Part shown: piece by piece, positions 53,330-61,420 of the stretch | Layout: the number at the start of each line of letters is the position of its first letter | Numbering within the stretch: position 1 is the first letter of the stretch | Assembly (NCBI RefSeq): GCF_003850045.1 | Contig: NZ_RQJX01000001.1 | Span: 62,001-126,000 of the forward strand | Direction of reading: 5' to 3' | Origin: Aeromicrobium camelliae | GTDB taxonomy: Bacteria > Actinomycetota > Actinomycetes > Propionibacteriales > Nocardioidaceae | DNA: 64,000 bases | The notes under the pieces: generated by a model | Seen by the model: only the letters and a program-made list of their open reading frames with translations | What the model was told of the DNA's origin: nothing | The model's database searches: none | Program-made: the position numbers and the translations under genes

Positions 53330-54636
53330 CCACGGCCGCCGAACGGTTGTCCCGTCTCATCCAGTGCCGCACCGTCTCTGCGCCTGACGAGCGTGACGAG
53401 TCCGAGTTCGAGCGGTTCCGTGCCACCTTCGCCGAGCTCTACCCGCGACTGCACGCCGAGCTGGAGCTGACGCAGTTCGAGGGTGGGTCCCTGCTCTTCC
53501 GCTGGCCGGGGACCTTTGCCGAGCGCCCCATCGTGCTGATGGCGCACTACGACGTCGTGCCGGCGCCCCCCGAGCGATGGGTGAGCGACCCGTTCGGCGG
53601 GGAGATCCGCGATGGTCGGGTCCACGGGCGCGGGGCGCTGGACGACAAGGGCCCGCTGGTGACGGTCGCCGACGCGGTCGAGTCGCTGCTGGCGGAGGGC
53701 TTCGTCCCGGCGCACGATGTCTACCTCTCCTTCGGTGCGGACGAGGAGGTCTTCGGTACCGGTGCCGTCGCCGTCGTCGATCACCTCGAGGCGGCGGGCG
53801 TCCGGCCGTGGCTCGTGTCCGATGAAGGGGGAGCCGTCGTCGAAGGTGCGCTTCCCGGGGTCGAAGGTCGGACCGCCATGATCGCCGTCGTCGAGAAGGG
53901 CACCGTCGACGTCGAGTTGCTCGCGCGTGGGGGAGGGGGTCACGCGTCCACGCCGTCCAAGGGTGGTGCCACGGCGCGGCTCGCGCGGGCGATCACGCGG
54001 TTGGAGCGCCGCCCGGCTCCGCCGCGTCTCACCGAGCCGGTGACGCTCATGCTGACGACTCTGGCTCAACGGGCCAGCGGGCCGTTGGCCGCGGTGCTCG
54101 CCAACGTCCACCGGGCGCCCCGTCCGGTGGCGGAGTTGCTGGCCAGGCTCGGGCCCGAGACGGCCGCGATGGTGCGCACCACCGTCGCGGTGACCCAGCT
54201 GTCCGGCAGTCCTGCGCGCAACGTGCTGGCGACCGAGGCCCGGGCGACGCTCAACGTGCGTCTGCTGGTCGGTGACACGAAGGCCACGCTCGTGAAGCGC
54301 TTGACCCGCGTGCTGCGGGGACTGGACGTGGAGATCGTGAGTGTCCGCGGCGAGGACCCGCCGCCGATCTCCCGCACGGACAACGAGGCGTGGCAGGCCA
54401 TGGTCGACGCGCTCGCCGTCGCGATGCCCGACGTGCTGGCGGTCCCGTACGCCCAGACAGGAGGCACCGACAGCCGGCACTTCACCCGCATCAGCGACTC
54501 GGTGTACCGGTTCGCGCCCCTGCTCATGAGCCGCGAGCAGCGCGACGCCATCCACGCGCCGAACGAGTACGTCGAGGTCGAGGCGCTCGAGCGAGGAAGC
54601 CAGTTCTTCCGCGCGCTGCTCACCGCCCACCGCTGA
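53326..54636 (+). CDS. M20 family metallopeptidase (CPS1/PM20D1-like)
   Basis: A 436-residue dizinc peptidase. Motifs: HYDVVPAPPERWVSDPFGGE with His74 and Asp76, GRGALDDKG with the bridging Asp at about 106, and GADEEVFGTGA with the catalytic and metal-binding Glu140-Glu141. A dimerisation or lid domain follows (about 195-320) and the last metal His is likely in SRHFTRISD. HYDVVPA with GRGALDDK is the pattern of carboxypeptidase S and PM20D1, which cleave peptides or N-acyl amino acids. No signal peptide is present. The start is GTG 53326, overlapping the MFS gene, with CCAGGAGG upstream. A shared peptide or acyl-amino-acid substrate for the pair is a reasonable guess. Confidence 0.88.
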   Translation: MTTAAERLSRLIQCRTVSAPDERDESEFERFRATFAELYPRLHAELELTQFEGGSLLFRWPGTFAERPIVLMAHYDVVPAPPERWVSDPFGGEIRDGRVHGRGALDDKGPLVTVADAVESLLAEGFVPAHDVYLSFGADEEVFGTGAVAVVDHLEAAGVRPWLVSDEGGAVVEGALPGVEGRTAMIAVVEKGTVDVELLARGGGGHASTPSKGGATARLARAITRLERRPAPPRLTEPVTLMLTTLAQRASGPLAAVLANVHRAPRPVAELLARLGPETAAMVRTTVAVTQLSGSPARNVLATEARATLNVRLLVGDTKATLVKRLTRVLRGLDVEIVSVRGEDPPPISRTDNEAWQAMVDALAVAMPDVLAVPYAQTGGTDSRHFTRISDSVYRFAPLLMSREQRDAIHAPNEYVEVEALERGSQFFRALLTAHR

Positions 54637-54705
54637 ACCCAGATGTGCGCGCCATTCGTCGACCGCGCGCGGTCTGGGTTGACCGAACGCGCGCACATCT
54701 CGGGT
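54637..54705. repeat. Nested intergenic palindrome, family B, copy 2
   Basis: ACCCAGATGTGCGCGC (54637-54652) pairs with 54689-54705 apart from one extra base. Inside are a perfect 14-bp palindrome GACCGCGCGCGGTC (54661-54674) and AACCCA/TGGGTT arms. It begins at the M20 stop codon and lies upstream of the infA promoter. Confidence 0.76.
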
Positions 54706-54730
54706 CTCGGTGAGCAGGACGAATCCCGAT

Positions 54731-54760
54731 TTGAGTCTGGCGCGGTCGGCTGAGTATCAT
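54731..54760 (+). promoter_or_regulatory. Predicted sigma70-type promoter of infA-rplQ
   Basis: TTGAGT (54731-54736), an 18-base spacer and TATCAT (54755-54760), about 112 bases before the infA start. It shows that infA-rpmJ-rpsM-rpsK-rpsD-rpoA-rplQ has its own promoter and does not depend on secY-adk. Confidence 0.75.
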
Positions 54761-54871
54761 GGGGAGTCGGCCTTGTCAGGCGCGTTTTCCCCTGCCCTCG
54801 GGTAGCCGCTTCGTGCGGTGGGTGACGCGCGTGGCGTGGTCAGGTCGATGAAGGCAACCGAAGAAGAGGTC

Positions 54872-55093
54872 ATGGCGAAAAAAGAAGGCGTCATCGAGAT
54901 GGAGGGCTCGGTCATCGAGGCCCTGCCCAACGCGATGTTCCGCGTGGAGCTGGCCAACGGCCACAAGGTCCTCGCGCACATCTCGGGCAAGATGCGTCAG
55001 CACTACATCCGCATCCTCCCCGAGGACCGCGTCGTGGTGGAGCTCTCGCCGTACGACCTCTCCCGCGGTCGCATCGTCTACCGCTACAAGTAA
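54872..55093 (+). CDS. infA: Translation initiation factor IF-1
   Basis: A 73-residue OB-fold protein that binds the A site of the small subunit during initiation. [20 protein letters not shown] and RGRIVYRYK at the end are as in other bacteria. The ATG 54872 start has GAAGAAGAGG upstream; the frame is open for 18 further codons, but these do not match the family. It is the first gene behind the promoter at 54731. Confidence 0.97.
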   Translation: MAKKEGVIEMEGSVIEALPNAMFRVELANGHKVLAHISGKMRQHYIRILPEDRVVVELSPYDLSRGRIVYRYK

Positions 55094-55127
55094 ATCGTCA
55101 CGTTCGCACCGAAGAGAGAGTTTCTCG

Positions 55128-55241
55128 ATGAAGGTCAACCCGAGCGTGAAGAAGATCTGTGACAAGTGCAAGGTGATCCGTCGCCACGGCCGCGTCATGG
55201 TGATCTGCGAGAACCCGCGCCACAAGCAGCGCCAGGGCTGA
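55128..55241 (+). CDS. rpmJ: 50S ribosomal protein L36, zinc-binding form
   Basis: A 37-residue L36 ([20 protein letters not shown], then [17 protein letters not shown]). The pattern CDKC with a later Cys and His shows the zinc-binding form. It is the smallest large-subunit protein. GAAGAGAGAG precedes the ATG. It lies between infA and rpsM, the normal order. A zinc-free paralogue, common in actinobacteria, is not in the window. Confidence 0.96.
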   Translation: MKVNPSVKKICDKCKVIRRHGRVMVICENPRHKQRQG

Positions 55242-55331
55242 GCAGCTGCGTCAGCAGCTTCTTCACACAGCACCCATCGTCTGACGGCTCGCCTGCGTGA
55301 GCAGGCGCCACCCCCGGCGCAGAGGCCGGGG

Positions 55332-55370
55332 CCCGGCCCGAGGGGAGTATCCCCTCGGAAGGCGGCCGGG
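55332..55370 (+). other. Structured leader upstream of rpsM
   Basis: A 9-bp stem with a 3-base loop (CCGAGGGGA, GTA, TCCCCTCGG; 55338-55358) is extended by CCCGGC (55332-55337) pairing with GCCGGG (55365-55370). It lies in the 175-base gap between rpmJ and rpsM, unusually long for this operon. It may be an attenuator or a protein-binding leader; no known family was recognised. Confidence 0.5.
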
Positions 55371-55416
55371 ATGCCTCAGGCGTCCACACCTCTGTTGAAG
55401 GAAAGGAACTGCCACC

Positions 55417-55785
55417 ATGGCACGCCTCATTGGAGTCGATCTCCCGCGCGAGAAGCGCATCGAGATCGCACTCACGTACATCTTCGGCGTCGGCCGTACC
55501 CGCGCCGCCGAGACCCTTGCCGCGACCGGCATCGACCCGAGCACTCGCGTCCACGAGCTCACCGACGACCAGCTCGTCGCGCTCCGTGACCACATCGAGG
55601 GCAACTACCAGGTCGAGGGTGATCTCCGCCGTGAGATCACCGCCGACATCCGCCGCAAGATGGAGATCGGCAGCTACCAGGGTCGCCGCCACCGGGCGCA
55701 CCTGCCCGTCCGTGGCCAGCGCACCAAGACCAATGCCCGTACGCGCAAGGGCCCGAAGCGCACCGTCGCCGGAAAGAAGAAGTGA
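55417..55785 (+). CDS. rpsM: 30S ribosomal protein S13
   Basis: A 122-residue S13 ([20 protein letters not shown]), at the top of the small-subunit head, contacting P-site tRNA and the large subunit. [20 protein letters not shown] and the basic tail [14 protein letters not shown] are typical. GAAGGAAAGGA lies upstream of the ATG. It is followed by rpsK after eight bases. Confidence 0.98.
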   Translation: MARLIGVDLPREKRIEIALTYIFGVGRTRAAETLAATGIDPSTRVHELTDDQLVALRDHIEGNYQVEGDLRREITADIRRKMEIGSYQGRRHRAHLPVRGQRTKTNARTRKGPKRTVAGKKK

Positions 55786-55793
55786 GTTAGACG

Positions 55794-56192
55794 ATGCCTC
55801 CCAAGAACACTGGCGCCAAGAAGGTGCGCCGCAAGGAGAAGAAGAACGTCGCTCAGGGCGAGGCCCACATCAAGAGCACGTTCAACAACACGCACGTGAC
55901 GATCACCGATCCCTCCGGTGCGGTGATCGCGTGGGCCTCCGGCGGAACCGTCGGTTTCAAGGGCTCGCGCAAGTCGACGCCCTACGCCGCTGGCATGGCC
56001 GCCGAGGCCGCCGGCCGTCAGGCGATGGAGCACGGCATGAAGAAGGTCGACGTCTTCGTGAAGGGTCCGGGTTCGGGCCGCGAGACGGCGATCCGGTCGC
56101 TCAGTGGCGTCGGCCTGGAGGTCGGCACCATCTCCGACGTGACCCCCACGCCGCACAACGGCTGCCGTCCGCCCAAGCACCGTCGTCTCTGA
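55794..56192 (+). CDS. rpsK: 30S ribosomal protein S11
   Basis: A 132-residue S11, on the small-subunit platform, contacting mRNA in the E-site region. [20 protein letters not shown] and [20 protein letters not shown] are diagnostic; the N-terminal 18 residues are basic. It is the second gene of the rpsM-rpsK-rpsD-rpoA order and is 35 bases from rpsD. Confidence 0.98.
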   Translation: MPPKNTGAKKVRRKEKKNVAQGEAHIKSTFNNTHVTITDPSGAVIAWASGGTVGFKGSRKSTPYAAGMAAEAAGRQAMEHGMKKVDVFVKGPGSGRETAIRSLSGVGLEVGTISDVTPTPHNGCRPPKHRRL

Positions 56193-56227
56193 CGACCGCG
56201 TCGATTCTTTCCTAGGAGTTTTCACCC

Positions 56228-56836
56228 ATGGCCCGTTACACCGGACCCCTCACCAAGAAGTCGCGCCGCCTCGGCGTCGACCTCGTCGGTGGGGACAAGG
56301 CCTTCGAGCGCCGTCCCTACGCCCCCGGCCAGCACGGCCGCGCGCGCGTCAAGGAGTCGGAGTACCGCACCCAGCTGCAGGAGAAGCAGAAGGCGCGTTA
56401 CACCTACGGCGTGCTGGAGAAGCAGTTCCGCAAGTACTACGAGACCGCGCACCGCAAGCCCGGCAAGACCGGTGACAACCTGCTCGCGCTGCTCGAGAGC
56501 CGTCTCGACAACGTCGTGTACCGCGCCGGCCTGGCGCGTACGCGTCGTCACGCCCGCCAGCTCGTGACCCACGGTCACTTCCTGGTCAACGGCGTCAAGA
56601 CGAACATCCCGTCCTTCCAGGTCAGCAAGCACGACATCATCGACGTGCGCCCCAAGTCCCTGGAGATGACGCCCTTCATCGTGGCGCGCGAGACCCACGA
56701 CCCGGACACCGTTCCCGGGTGGCTGGACGTCTCGCCTGAGCGCGGTCGGATCCTGGTTCACCAGACCCCGGTCCGCGAGCAGATCGTCGTCCCGATCCAG
56801 GAGCAGCTCATCGTCGAGTTCTACTCGAAGATCTGA
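56228..56836 (+). CDS. rpsD: 30S ribosomal protein S4, zinc-free type
   Basis: A 202-residue S4, a primary 16S rRNA binder. The S4 RNA-binding domain has SRLDNVVYRAGLARTRRHAR and VTHGHFLVNGVKTNIPSFQV. The N-terminal part lacks the four cysteines of zinc-type S4. CTAGGAG precedes ATG 56228. In E. coli S4 represses this operon at a leader pseudoknot; no such structure was identified here. Confidence 0.98.
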   Translation: MARYTGPLTKKSRRLGVDLVGGDKAFERRPYAPGQHGRARVKESEYRTQLQEKQKARYTYGVLEKQFRKYYETAHRKPGKTGDNLLALLESRLDNVVYRAGLARTRRHARQLVTHGHFLVNGVKTNIPSFQVSKHDIIDVRPKSLEMTPFIVARETHDPDTVPGWLDVSPERGRILVHQTPVREQIVVPIQEQLIVEFYSKI

Positions 56837-56903
56837 TCGCTTCTACCACCGTCCATTGACCCGAGCCGTCAAATAGCGGTCGGCTCGGAAAGGAACAGTC
56901 ACC

Positions 56904-57914
56904 ATGCTGATTGCACAGCGTCCCGTCCTGACCGAAGAGGTCGTCGACGACTTCCGTTCGCGGTTCGTCATCGAGCCCCTCGAGCCGGGCTTCGGCTACA
57001 CCCTCGGCAACTCGCTGCGTCGCACGCTGCTGAGCTCCATCCCGGGTGCGGCCGTCACGTCGATCAAGATCGACGGCGTTCTGCACGAGTTCTCGACCAT
57101 CCCCGGTGTCACCGAGGACGTCACCGAGATCATCCTCAACCTCAAGAACCTCGTCGTCTCCTCCGAGAACGATGAGCCCGTCGTGATGTACCTGCGCTCC
57201 GAGGGCGCGGGCGACGTCACCGCGGCGGCCATCACGCCGCCGGCGGGTGTCGAGGTGCACAACCCCGACCTGCACATCGCGACCCTCAACGACAAGGGCA
57301 AGCTCGAGATCGAGCTCGTCGTCGAGCGGGGCCGTGGCTACGTGTCGGCCGCTCAGAACAAGACCGGCGAGGAAGAGATCGGCCGCATGCCGATCGACTC
57401 GATCTACAGCCCGGTCCTGAAGGTCACGTACAAGGTCGAGGCCACGCGTGTCGAGCAGCGCACCGACTTCGACAAGCTCATCATCGACGTCGAGACGAAG
57501 CCGTCGATCCTGCCGCGCGACGCGATCGCGTCGGCCGGTTCGACCCTCGTCGAGCTCTTCGGTCTCGCCCGTGAGCTCAACGTCGAGGCCGAGGGCATCG
57601 ACATCGGTCCGTCGCCGGTCGACGAGGCGCTCGCCGCCGATCTCGCCCTGCCGATCGAGGATCTCGATTTCACGGTCCGCTCGTACAACTGCCTCAAGCG
57701 TGAGGGCATCCACACCGTGGGTGAGCTCATCGGGCGCAGCGAGCAGGATCTGCTGGACATCCGCAACTTCGGCTCGAAGTCGATCGACGAGGTCAAGGCC
57801 AAGCTGGCCGAGATGGGTCTGGCCCTCAAGGACAGCCCCGCCGGATTCGATCCCAGCGCGGTCGTCGACAACTACGACGACGACGCGAGCTACGCCGAGG
57901 ACGAACAATACTGA
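56904..57914 (+). CDS. rpoA: DNA-directed RNA polymerase subunit alpha
   Basis: A 336-residue alpha subunit. The N-terminal dimerisation and assembly domain (about 1-230) has [20 protein letters not shown]. The C-terminal domain (about 250-315) has [20 protein letters not shown] and [19 protein letters not shown], with the usual residues for UP-element DNA contact. A short acidic tail ends the chain. It completes the set of core polymerase genes in this window with rpoB and rpoC. GGAAAGGAAC precedes the ATG. Confidence 0.98.
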   Translation: MLIAQRPVLTEEVVDDFRSRFVIEPLEPGFGYTLGNSLRRTLLSSIPGAAVTSIKIDGVLHEFSTIPGVTEDVTEIILNLKNLVVSSENDEPVVMYLRSEGAGDVTAAAITPPAGVEVHNPDLHIATLNDKGKLEIELVVERGRGYVSAAQNKTGEEEIGRMPIDSIYSPVLKVTYKVEATRVEQRTDFDKLIIDVETKPSILPRDAIASAGSTLVELFGLARELNVEAEGIDIGPSPVDEALAADLALPIEDLDFTVRSYNCLKREGIHTVGELIGRSEQDLLDIRNFGSKSIDEVKAKLAEMGLALKDSPAGFDPSAVVDNYDDDASYAEDEQY

Positions 57915-57970
57915 ACTGTTCCGTGGATCGTCCCCATGGAACCCAAGTTCTCTGAGACTGGAGTGACAAC

Positions 57971-58483
57971 ATGCCCACCCCCACCAAGGGAGCACGCCTC
58001 GGCGGCAGCCCCTCGCATCAGCGCCTGATCCTGGCCAACCTGGCTCAGTCGCTGTTCGAGCACGGCAAGATCACGACGACCGAGGCCAAGGCCCGCCGTC
58101 TGCGTCCGTACGCCGAGCAGCTCATCACCAAGGCCAAGGTCGACACGCTGGCCAACCGCCGTCAGGTGCTCAAGGTCATCCGTGACAAGGGCGTCGTGCA
58201 CGCGCTCTTCACCGAGATCGGCCCGGCCATGGCCACCCGCCCGGGCGGCTACACGCGCATCACGAAGATCGGCCCCCGGAAGGGCGACAACGCCCCCATG
58301 GCCGTGATCGAGATCGTGGAGGCCAAGGAGTTCGACGCTTCGGCGCCCAAGGCTGAGACTGCCGCGGCCCCCGTCGAGGAGCCGGCTGCCGAGGCTCCGG
58401 CCGAGGAGACCGTCGCCGACGAGACCGCGGAGGCTCCGGCCGAGGAGTCGACCGAGGCTGACGCCGAAGACGAGTCCAAGTAA
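57971..58483 (+). CDS. rplQ: 50S ribosomal protein L17 with an acidic Ala/Glu-rich tail
   Basis: A 170-residue L17. Residues 1-118 are the conserved protein ([40 protein letters not shown]). Residues 119-170 are an acidic tail of repeated AEAPAEE-like units, as in many actinobacterial L17 proteins and probably disordered. It is the last gene of the infA-rplQ operon, nine bases before a perfect hairpin. In relatives truA follows on the same strand; here it does not. Confidence 0.97.
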   Translation: MPTPTKGARLGGSPSHQRLILANLAQSLFEHGKITTTEAKARRLRPYAEQLITKAKVDTLANRRQVLKVIRDKGVVHALFTEIGPAMATRPGGYTRITKIGPRKGDNAPMAVIEIVEAKEFDASAPKAETAAAPVEEPAAEAPAEETVADETAEAPAEESTEADAEDESK

Positions 58484-58492
58484 GTACCCGCT

Positions 58493-58529
58493 CGAAGGCC
58501 CCCGACACCGCTGGTGTCGGGGGCCTTCG
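58493..58529 (+). terminator. Terminator after rplQ
   Basis: Perfect 17-bp stem (CGAAGGCCCCCGACACC and its complement) with a 3-base loop, nine bases after the rplQ stop. It also faces the convergent acetyltransferase gene. Confidence 0.9.
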
Positions 58530-58546
58530 GCGTTGCGGGTGCAGCG

Positions 58547-59116
58547 TCAGTCGAGGTGCAGGCGCATGAGCACGCGCGGGAATCCGTTGAGGACCGACGA
58601 CGTGTCGGCGGCCTTGTGGAACCCGGCGCGTTCGAAGAGCCGTCGCGTACCCACGTAGGCCATGGTGAGGTCGACCTTCTGCCCTGCGTTGTCGACCGGG
58701 TATCCCTCGATCGCGGGCGCACCGCTCGCGCGGGCGTACGCCACCGCCCCCTCGAGCAGCTGATGGGAGATCCCGCGCCCGCGGAATCCCGGCCGGACGC
58801 GGAGGCACCACACCGACCAGACGTCGAGGTCGTCCACATGAGGGATCTTGCGGTTGGTAGCGAAGCTCGTGTCGCGGCGAGGGTGGACGGCGGCCCACCC
58901 GACGACGTCGCCCTCGTCGTACGCGAGCACGCCGGGTGGGCCCTCGCGCATCAGCTCGCGCACGTAGTCACCACGCGCGGTCCCGGTGAGTTCGCGGTTG
59001 AGCGAGTTGGGGATGCGATAACTCAGACACCAGCACACGTTGGCGTCCGGCCGTTTCGGGCCCACCATCGTGGCGAGGTCATCGAAAACCTCCGCCGGAC
59101 GCACCTCGATCACCAT
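58547..59116 (-). CDS. GNAT family N-acetyltransferase
   Basis: A 189-residue protein with a GNAT fold: the acetyl-CoA pyrophosphate loop lies in CLRVRPGFRGRGISHQLLEG near residue 104-123, followed by AVAYARASGAPAIEGYPVDN and a C-terminal YVGTRRLFERAGFHKA. The N-terminal part has CWCLSYRIP and GTARGDYVRELMREG, resembling GNATs that modify small molecules or antibiotics; the acceptor is unknown. It is convergent with rplQ and 32 bases from the methyltransferase gene behind it on the same strand, so the two may be co-transcribed. Confidence 0.85.
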   Translation of the reverse strand: MVIEVRPAEVFDDLATMVGPKRPDANVCWCLSYRIPNSLNRELTGTARGDYVRELMREGPPGVLAYDEGDVVGWAAVHPRRDTSFATNRKIPHVDDLDVWSVWCLRVRPGFRGRGISHQLLEGAVAYARASGAPAIEGYPVDNAGQKVDLTMAYVGTRRLFERAGFHKAADTSSVLNGFPRVLMRLHLD

Positions 59117-59148
59117 GGTTCCACCATGGCGCTCAGCACCGACAGTGG

Positions 59149-59736
59149 CTAGGGGCGCCGGACCGACAGCACGCGGAAGCCTTTCTCACTGGCCTCACGG
59201 GTGGTGGGGTAGCCCTCGGACTCGAGCCAGCGGTGCAACGAGTCCGCGCCGAGATTCTTGCCCACCACGAGGCGGGCTTCGCCGCTCCCGCTGAGCCGGG
59301 GCAGCCAGGTCGACAGCAGCTCGTGCAGAGCCTGCTTGCCGATCCGGATCGGCGGATTCGACCAGATCGCGTCGAACGTGAGGTCGGGCGGCACCTCCTC
59401 AGGACGACACGCCGTGACGTCGAGGGCGTGGCGCTCGGCGTTGTAGCGAGTGAGTTCCAGGGCGCGGTCGTTGACGTCGACCGCCCAGGCCGTCAGTCCC
59501 TCCGCCGCGAGTGAGCACGCGATCGCGCCCCATCCGCAGCCCAGGTCGAGCACAGTGCCGGGGCTGAGCGGGGGAGTGCTGTGGCGCAGGAGGACGTCGG
59601 TGGCTTTGTCGAGGCCCTGGTGCGAGAACACCCCCGTCGCCGTGGTGTACGTGCGCTCCGTGCCCCAGACCGACACGGTGATGTCGCGGCGCCGTTCCGC
59701 CACGTTCGGGTCGGCGTCGAAGTAGTGATCGGCCAC
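59149..59736 (-). CDS. Class I SAM methyltransferase, RsmC-like
   Basis: A 195-residue methyltransferase. The SAM loop is VLDLGCGWGAIACSLAAEG (about 62-80), the acidic residue is in AWAVDVNDRALELTRYN, and the catalytic motif is SNPPIRIGK. The NPP motif and length match small RsmC/RlmG-type enzymes that methylate guanine N2 in rRNA; actinobacterial members often lack the N-terminal half. The target base is not provable here. It starts 166 bases from the divergent RNase Z gene, with a three-arm repeat between them. Confidence 0.88.
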   Translation of the reverse strand: MADHYFDADPNVAERRRDITVSVWGTERTYTTATGVFSHQGLDKATDVLLRHSTPPLSPGTVLDLGCGWGAIACSLAAEGLTAWAVDVNDRALELTRYNAERHALDVTACRPEEVPPDLTFDAIWSNPPIRIGKQALHELLSTWLPRLSGSGEARLVVGKNLGADSLHRWLESEGYPTTREASEKGFRVLSVRRP

Positions 59737-59776
59737 GGGTCCAGCCTACGGCGCACCCCGGCCCGCGCTTCCCCTC

Positions 59777-59862
59777 CCCGCGAGTGGCGCAAGATGGGGC
59801 TGATCGCGGGCCTAGCCGACCCATTCTGCGCCACTCGGCCCTCACTTTGCGCCACTCGCGGG
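59777..59862. repeat. Three-arm intergenic inverted repeat, family A, copy 2
   Basis: CCCGCGAGTGGCGCAA (59777-59792) is complementary to 59847-59862 over 16 bases. A second arm in the reverse direction, CCATTCTGCGCCACTCGG, occupies 59821-59838. The copy lies between divergent genes, so it is not simply a terminator. Confidence 0.8.
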
Positions 59863-59902
59863 CGGGCGAGCGGCGGCGGGCCGAGGGCGACAGACTCGTA
59901 GC

Positions 59903-60802
59903 ATGCGTGAGTTCGTCGTCCTCGGGACCGCCTCCCAAGCGCCCACTCGCGAGCGCAACCACAACGGCTACGTGCTGTTGTGGGACGGGGAGGGCCTGCT
60001 GTTCGACCCGGGGGAGGGGACCCAGCGGCAGATGATCCGAGCAGGAGTCTCCGCGCACCAGATCCACCGCATCTGTCTGACGCACGTGCACGGCGACCAC
60101 TGCTATGGCCTGCCCGGCGTGCTCTCACGGATGGCGCTCGACGGCGTCGACCATCCCGTGCACCTGCACTACCCCGCGACTGGCGAGGGGGTTGTGCGTG
60201 CCTTGGTCTCCGTCGCGTCGCCCGGCGTCGATCTTCGTCTGCACCCGCATGGCGTAGCGGGCGCCATCGCGCCAGGGCTGGAGGTGCATCCGTTGCACCA
60301 CCGCGTCGAGACCTACGGGTACCAGCTCGCGGAACCGGCCGGACGCACGATGCTTCCAGGGAGGCTCGCCGCTAGCGGCATCTCGGGTGCAGACGTGGGG
60401 CGGTTGCAGCGCGAGGGGCGGCTCGGTGACGTCAGGCTGGAGGACGTCAGCGTGCACCGGCCTGGCCAGCGATTCGGCTTCGTGATGGACACCGCCTGGT
60501 GCGAGGGGGCCGAGCAGATCGCCGAGGGTGCCGATCTGCTCGTGACCGAGTCGACGTTCGCCGAGTCGGAGGCCGAGTTGGCCGTCGAGTACCGGCATCT
60601 CACCGCGCGGCAGGCCGGACGGCTGGCTGCCCGCGGCGGCGTGCGGCGGTTGGTGCTCACGCACTTCTCGGCGCGCTACCCCGATGCCGCGCCGCTGGGG
60701 GAGGAGGCACGCGCCGTGGCCGAGGATGCTGAGGTGCTCGTCGCGGAGGATCTGGATCGGATCGCCGTGCCGTCGCGGCGCCGGCTCGAAGCGGTCGACT
60801 GA
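59903..60802 (+). CDS. rnz: Ribonuclease Z-like metallo-beta-lactamase protein
   Basis: A 299-residue metallo-beta-lactamase-fold protein. The zinc motif THVHGDHCYGLPG (His61, His63, Asp65, His66) lies in RICLTHVHGDHCYGLPGVLS. HHRVETYGYQL, FVMDTAW, LLVTESTF and LTHFSARYPD follow. These are the signatures of RNase Z, which trims the 3' ends of tRNA precursors. The N-terminal MREFVVLGTASQAPTRERNH fits. Actinobacterial members are shorter than E. coli ElaC. It is possible that it is a related phosphodiesterase rather than the tRNA enzyme. Confidence 0.87.
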   Translation: MREFVVLGTASQAPTRERNHNGYVLLWDGEGLLFDPGEGTQRQMIRAGVSAHQIHRICLTHVHGDHCYGLPGVLSRMALDGVDHPVHLHYPATGEGVVRALVSVASPGVDLRLHPHGVAGAIAPGLEVHPLHHRVETYGYQLAEPAGRTMLPGRLAASGISGADVGRLQREGRLGDVRLEDVSVHRPGQRFGFVMDTAWCEGAEQIAEGADLLVTESTFAESEAELAVEYRHLTARQAGRLAARGGVRRLVLTHFSARYPDAAPLGEEARAVAEDAEVLVAEDLDRIAVPSRRRLEAVD

Positions 60803-60820
60803 GTCCTCTGCTCGTGTCGG

Positions 60821-60901
60821 CGAGTGGCGCAAAGTGACCACCGAGTGCCGCAGAATGGGTCAGATTATGCGCTGATCGTCCCCATTGTGCGCCACTCGGC
60901 G
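60821..60901. repeat. Three-arm intergenic inverted repeat, family A, copy 3
   Basis: Two arms in one direction, CGAGTGGCGCAAAGTG (60821-60836) and CCGAGTGCCGCAGAATGGGT (60841-60860), and one in the other, CCCATTGTGCGCCACTCGGC (60881-60900). It lies between the convergent rnz and Nudix genes. Confidence 0.8.
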
Positions 60902-60964
60902 AGCACTGCGAACGAGACGAGCGCGACGGGAAGGGCGGCAGAACGCGGAGGCGGGCGAACGGGC

Positions 60965-61420
60965 TCAGCCGAGCTGCGCGCGCAGCCGGTCGAGGAGTGC
61001 GCGCTGGCCCGCCACGATGACCTCGGACGCGGTGTCGAGGTCGAACCACTCGACGCGATCGACCTCGGGGAACTGCTGCCTGGTGCCCGACCGAGGCGGC
61101 CACTCCATCTCGAACGTCCCCGGAGTGATCCTGGCCGGGTCGAGGTCTCCTTCCACAGCCCATGCCTCGACGAGCTTGCGCGACTGGCGCACCTCGCCGA
61201 GCGGAAGCCGTGTGCCGGTGGGGAGCGGCACGCCGAGTTCCTCCCCGAACTCGCGGCAGGCCGCCGCCCACGGATCTTCGTCAGGCTCGACCTCGCCCTT
61301 GGGGATCGACCACGCGCCCTCGTGCTTGCGCGACCAGAACGGACCACCCATGTGACCGAGCAGGACCTCGACATCGGGGCTGCGGCGGAACAGCAGGATG
61401 CCGGCGCTGCGGACGGTCAT
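60965..61420 (-). CDS. Nudix hydrolase (Ap4A hydrolase-like)
   Basis: A 151-residue protein with a full Nudix box: Gly42, Glu48, Arg56-Glu57, Glu60-Glu61 and Gly63, preceded by GPFWSRKHEGAWSIPKGE. The N-terminal SAGILLFRRSPDVEVLLGHM and the WSIPKGE sequence are common in a NUDIX group acting on dinucleoside polyphosphates or 8-oxo-dGTP. The ATG overlaps the truA stop by four bases, so it is expressed with truA. The exact substrate is uncertain. Confidence 0.87.
   Translation of the reverse strand: MTVRSAGILLFRRSPDVEVLLGHMGGPFWSRKHEGAWSIPKGEVEPDEDPWAAACREFGEELGVPLPTGTRLPLGEVRQSRKLVEAWAVEGDLDPARITPGTFEMEWPPRSGTRQQFPEVDRVEWFDLDTASEVIVAGQRALLDRLRAQLG

Noticed and set aside
49573-60901. Repeated arms as a CRISPR array
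   Set aside because: The arms alternate in direction, lie in three separate gaps and have no regular spacers; no cas genes are nearby.
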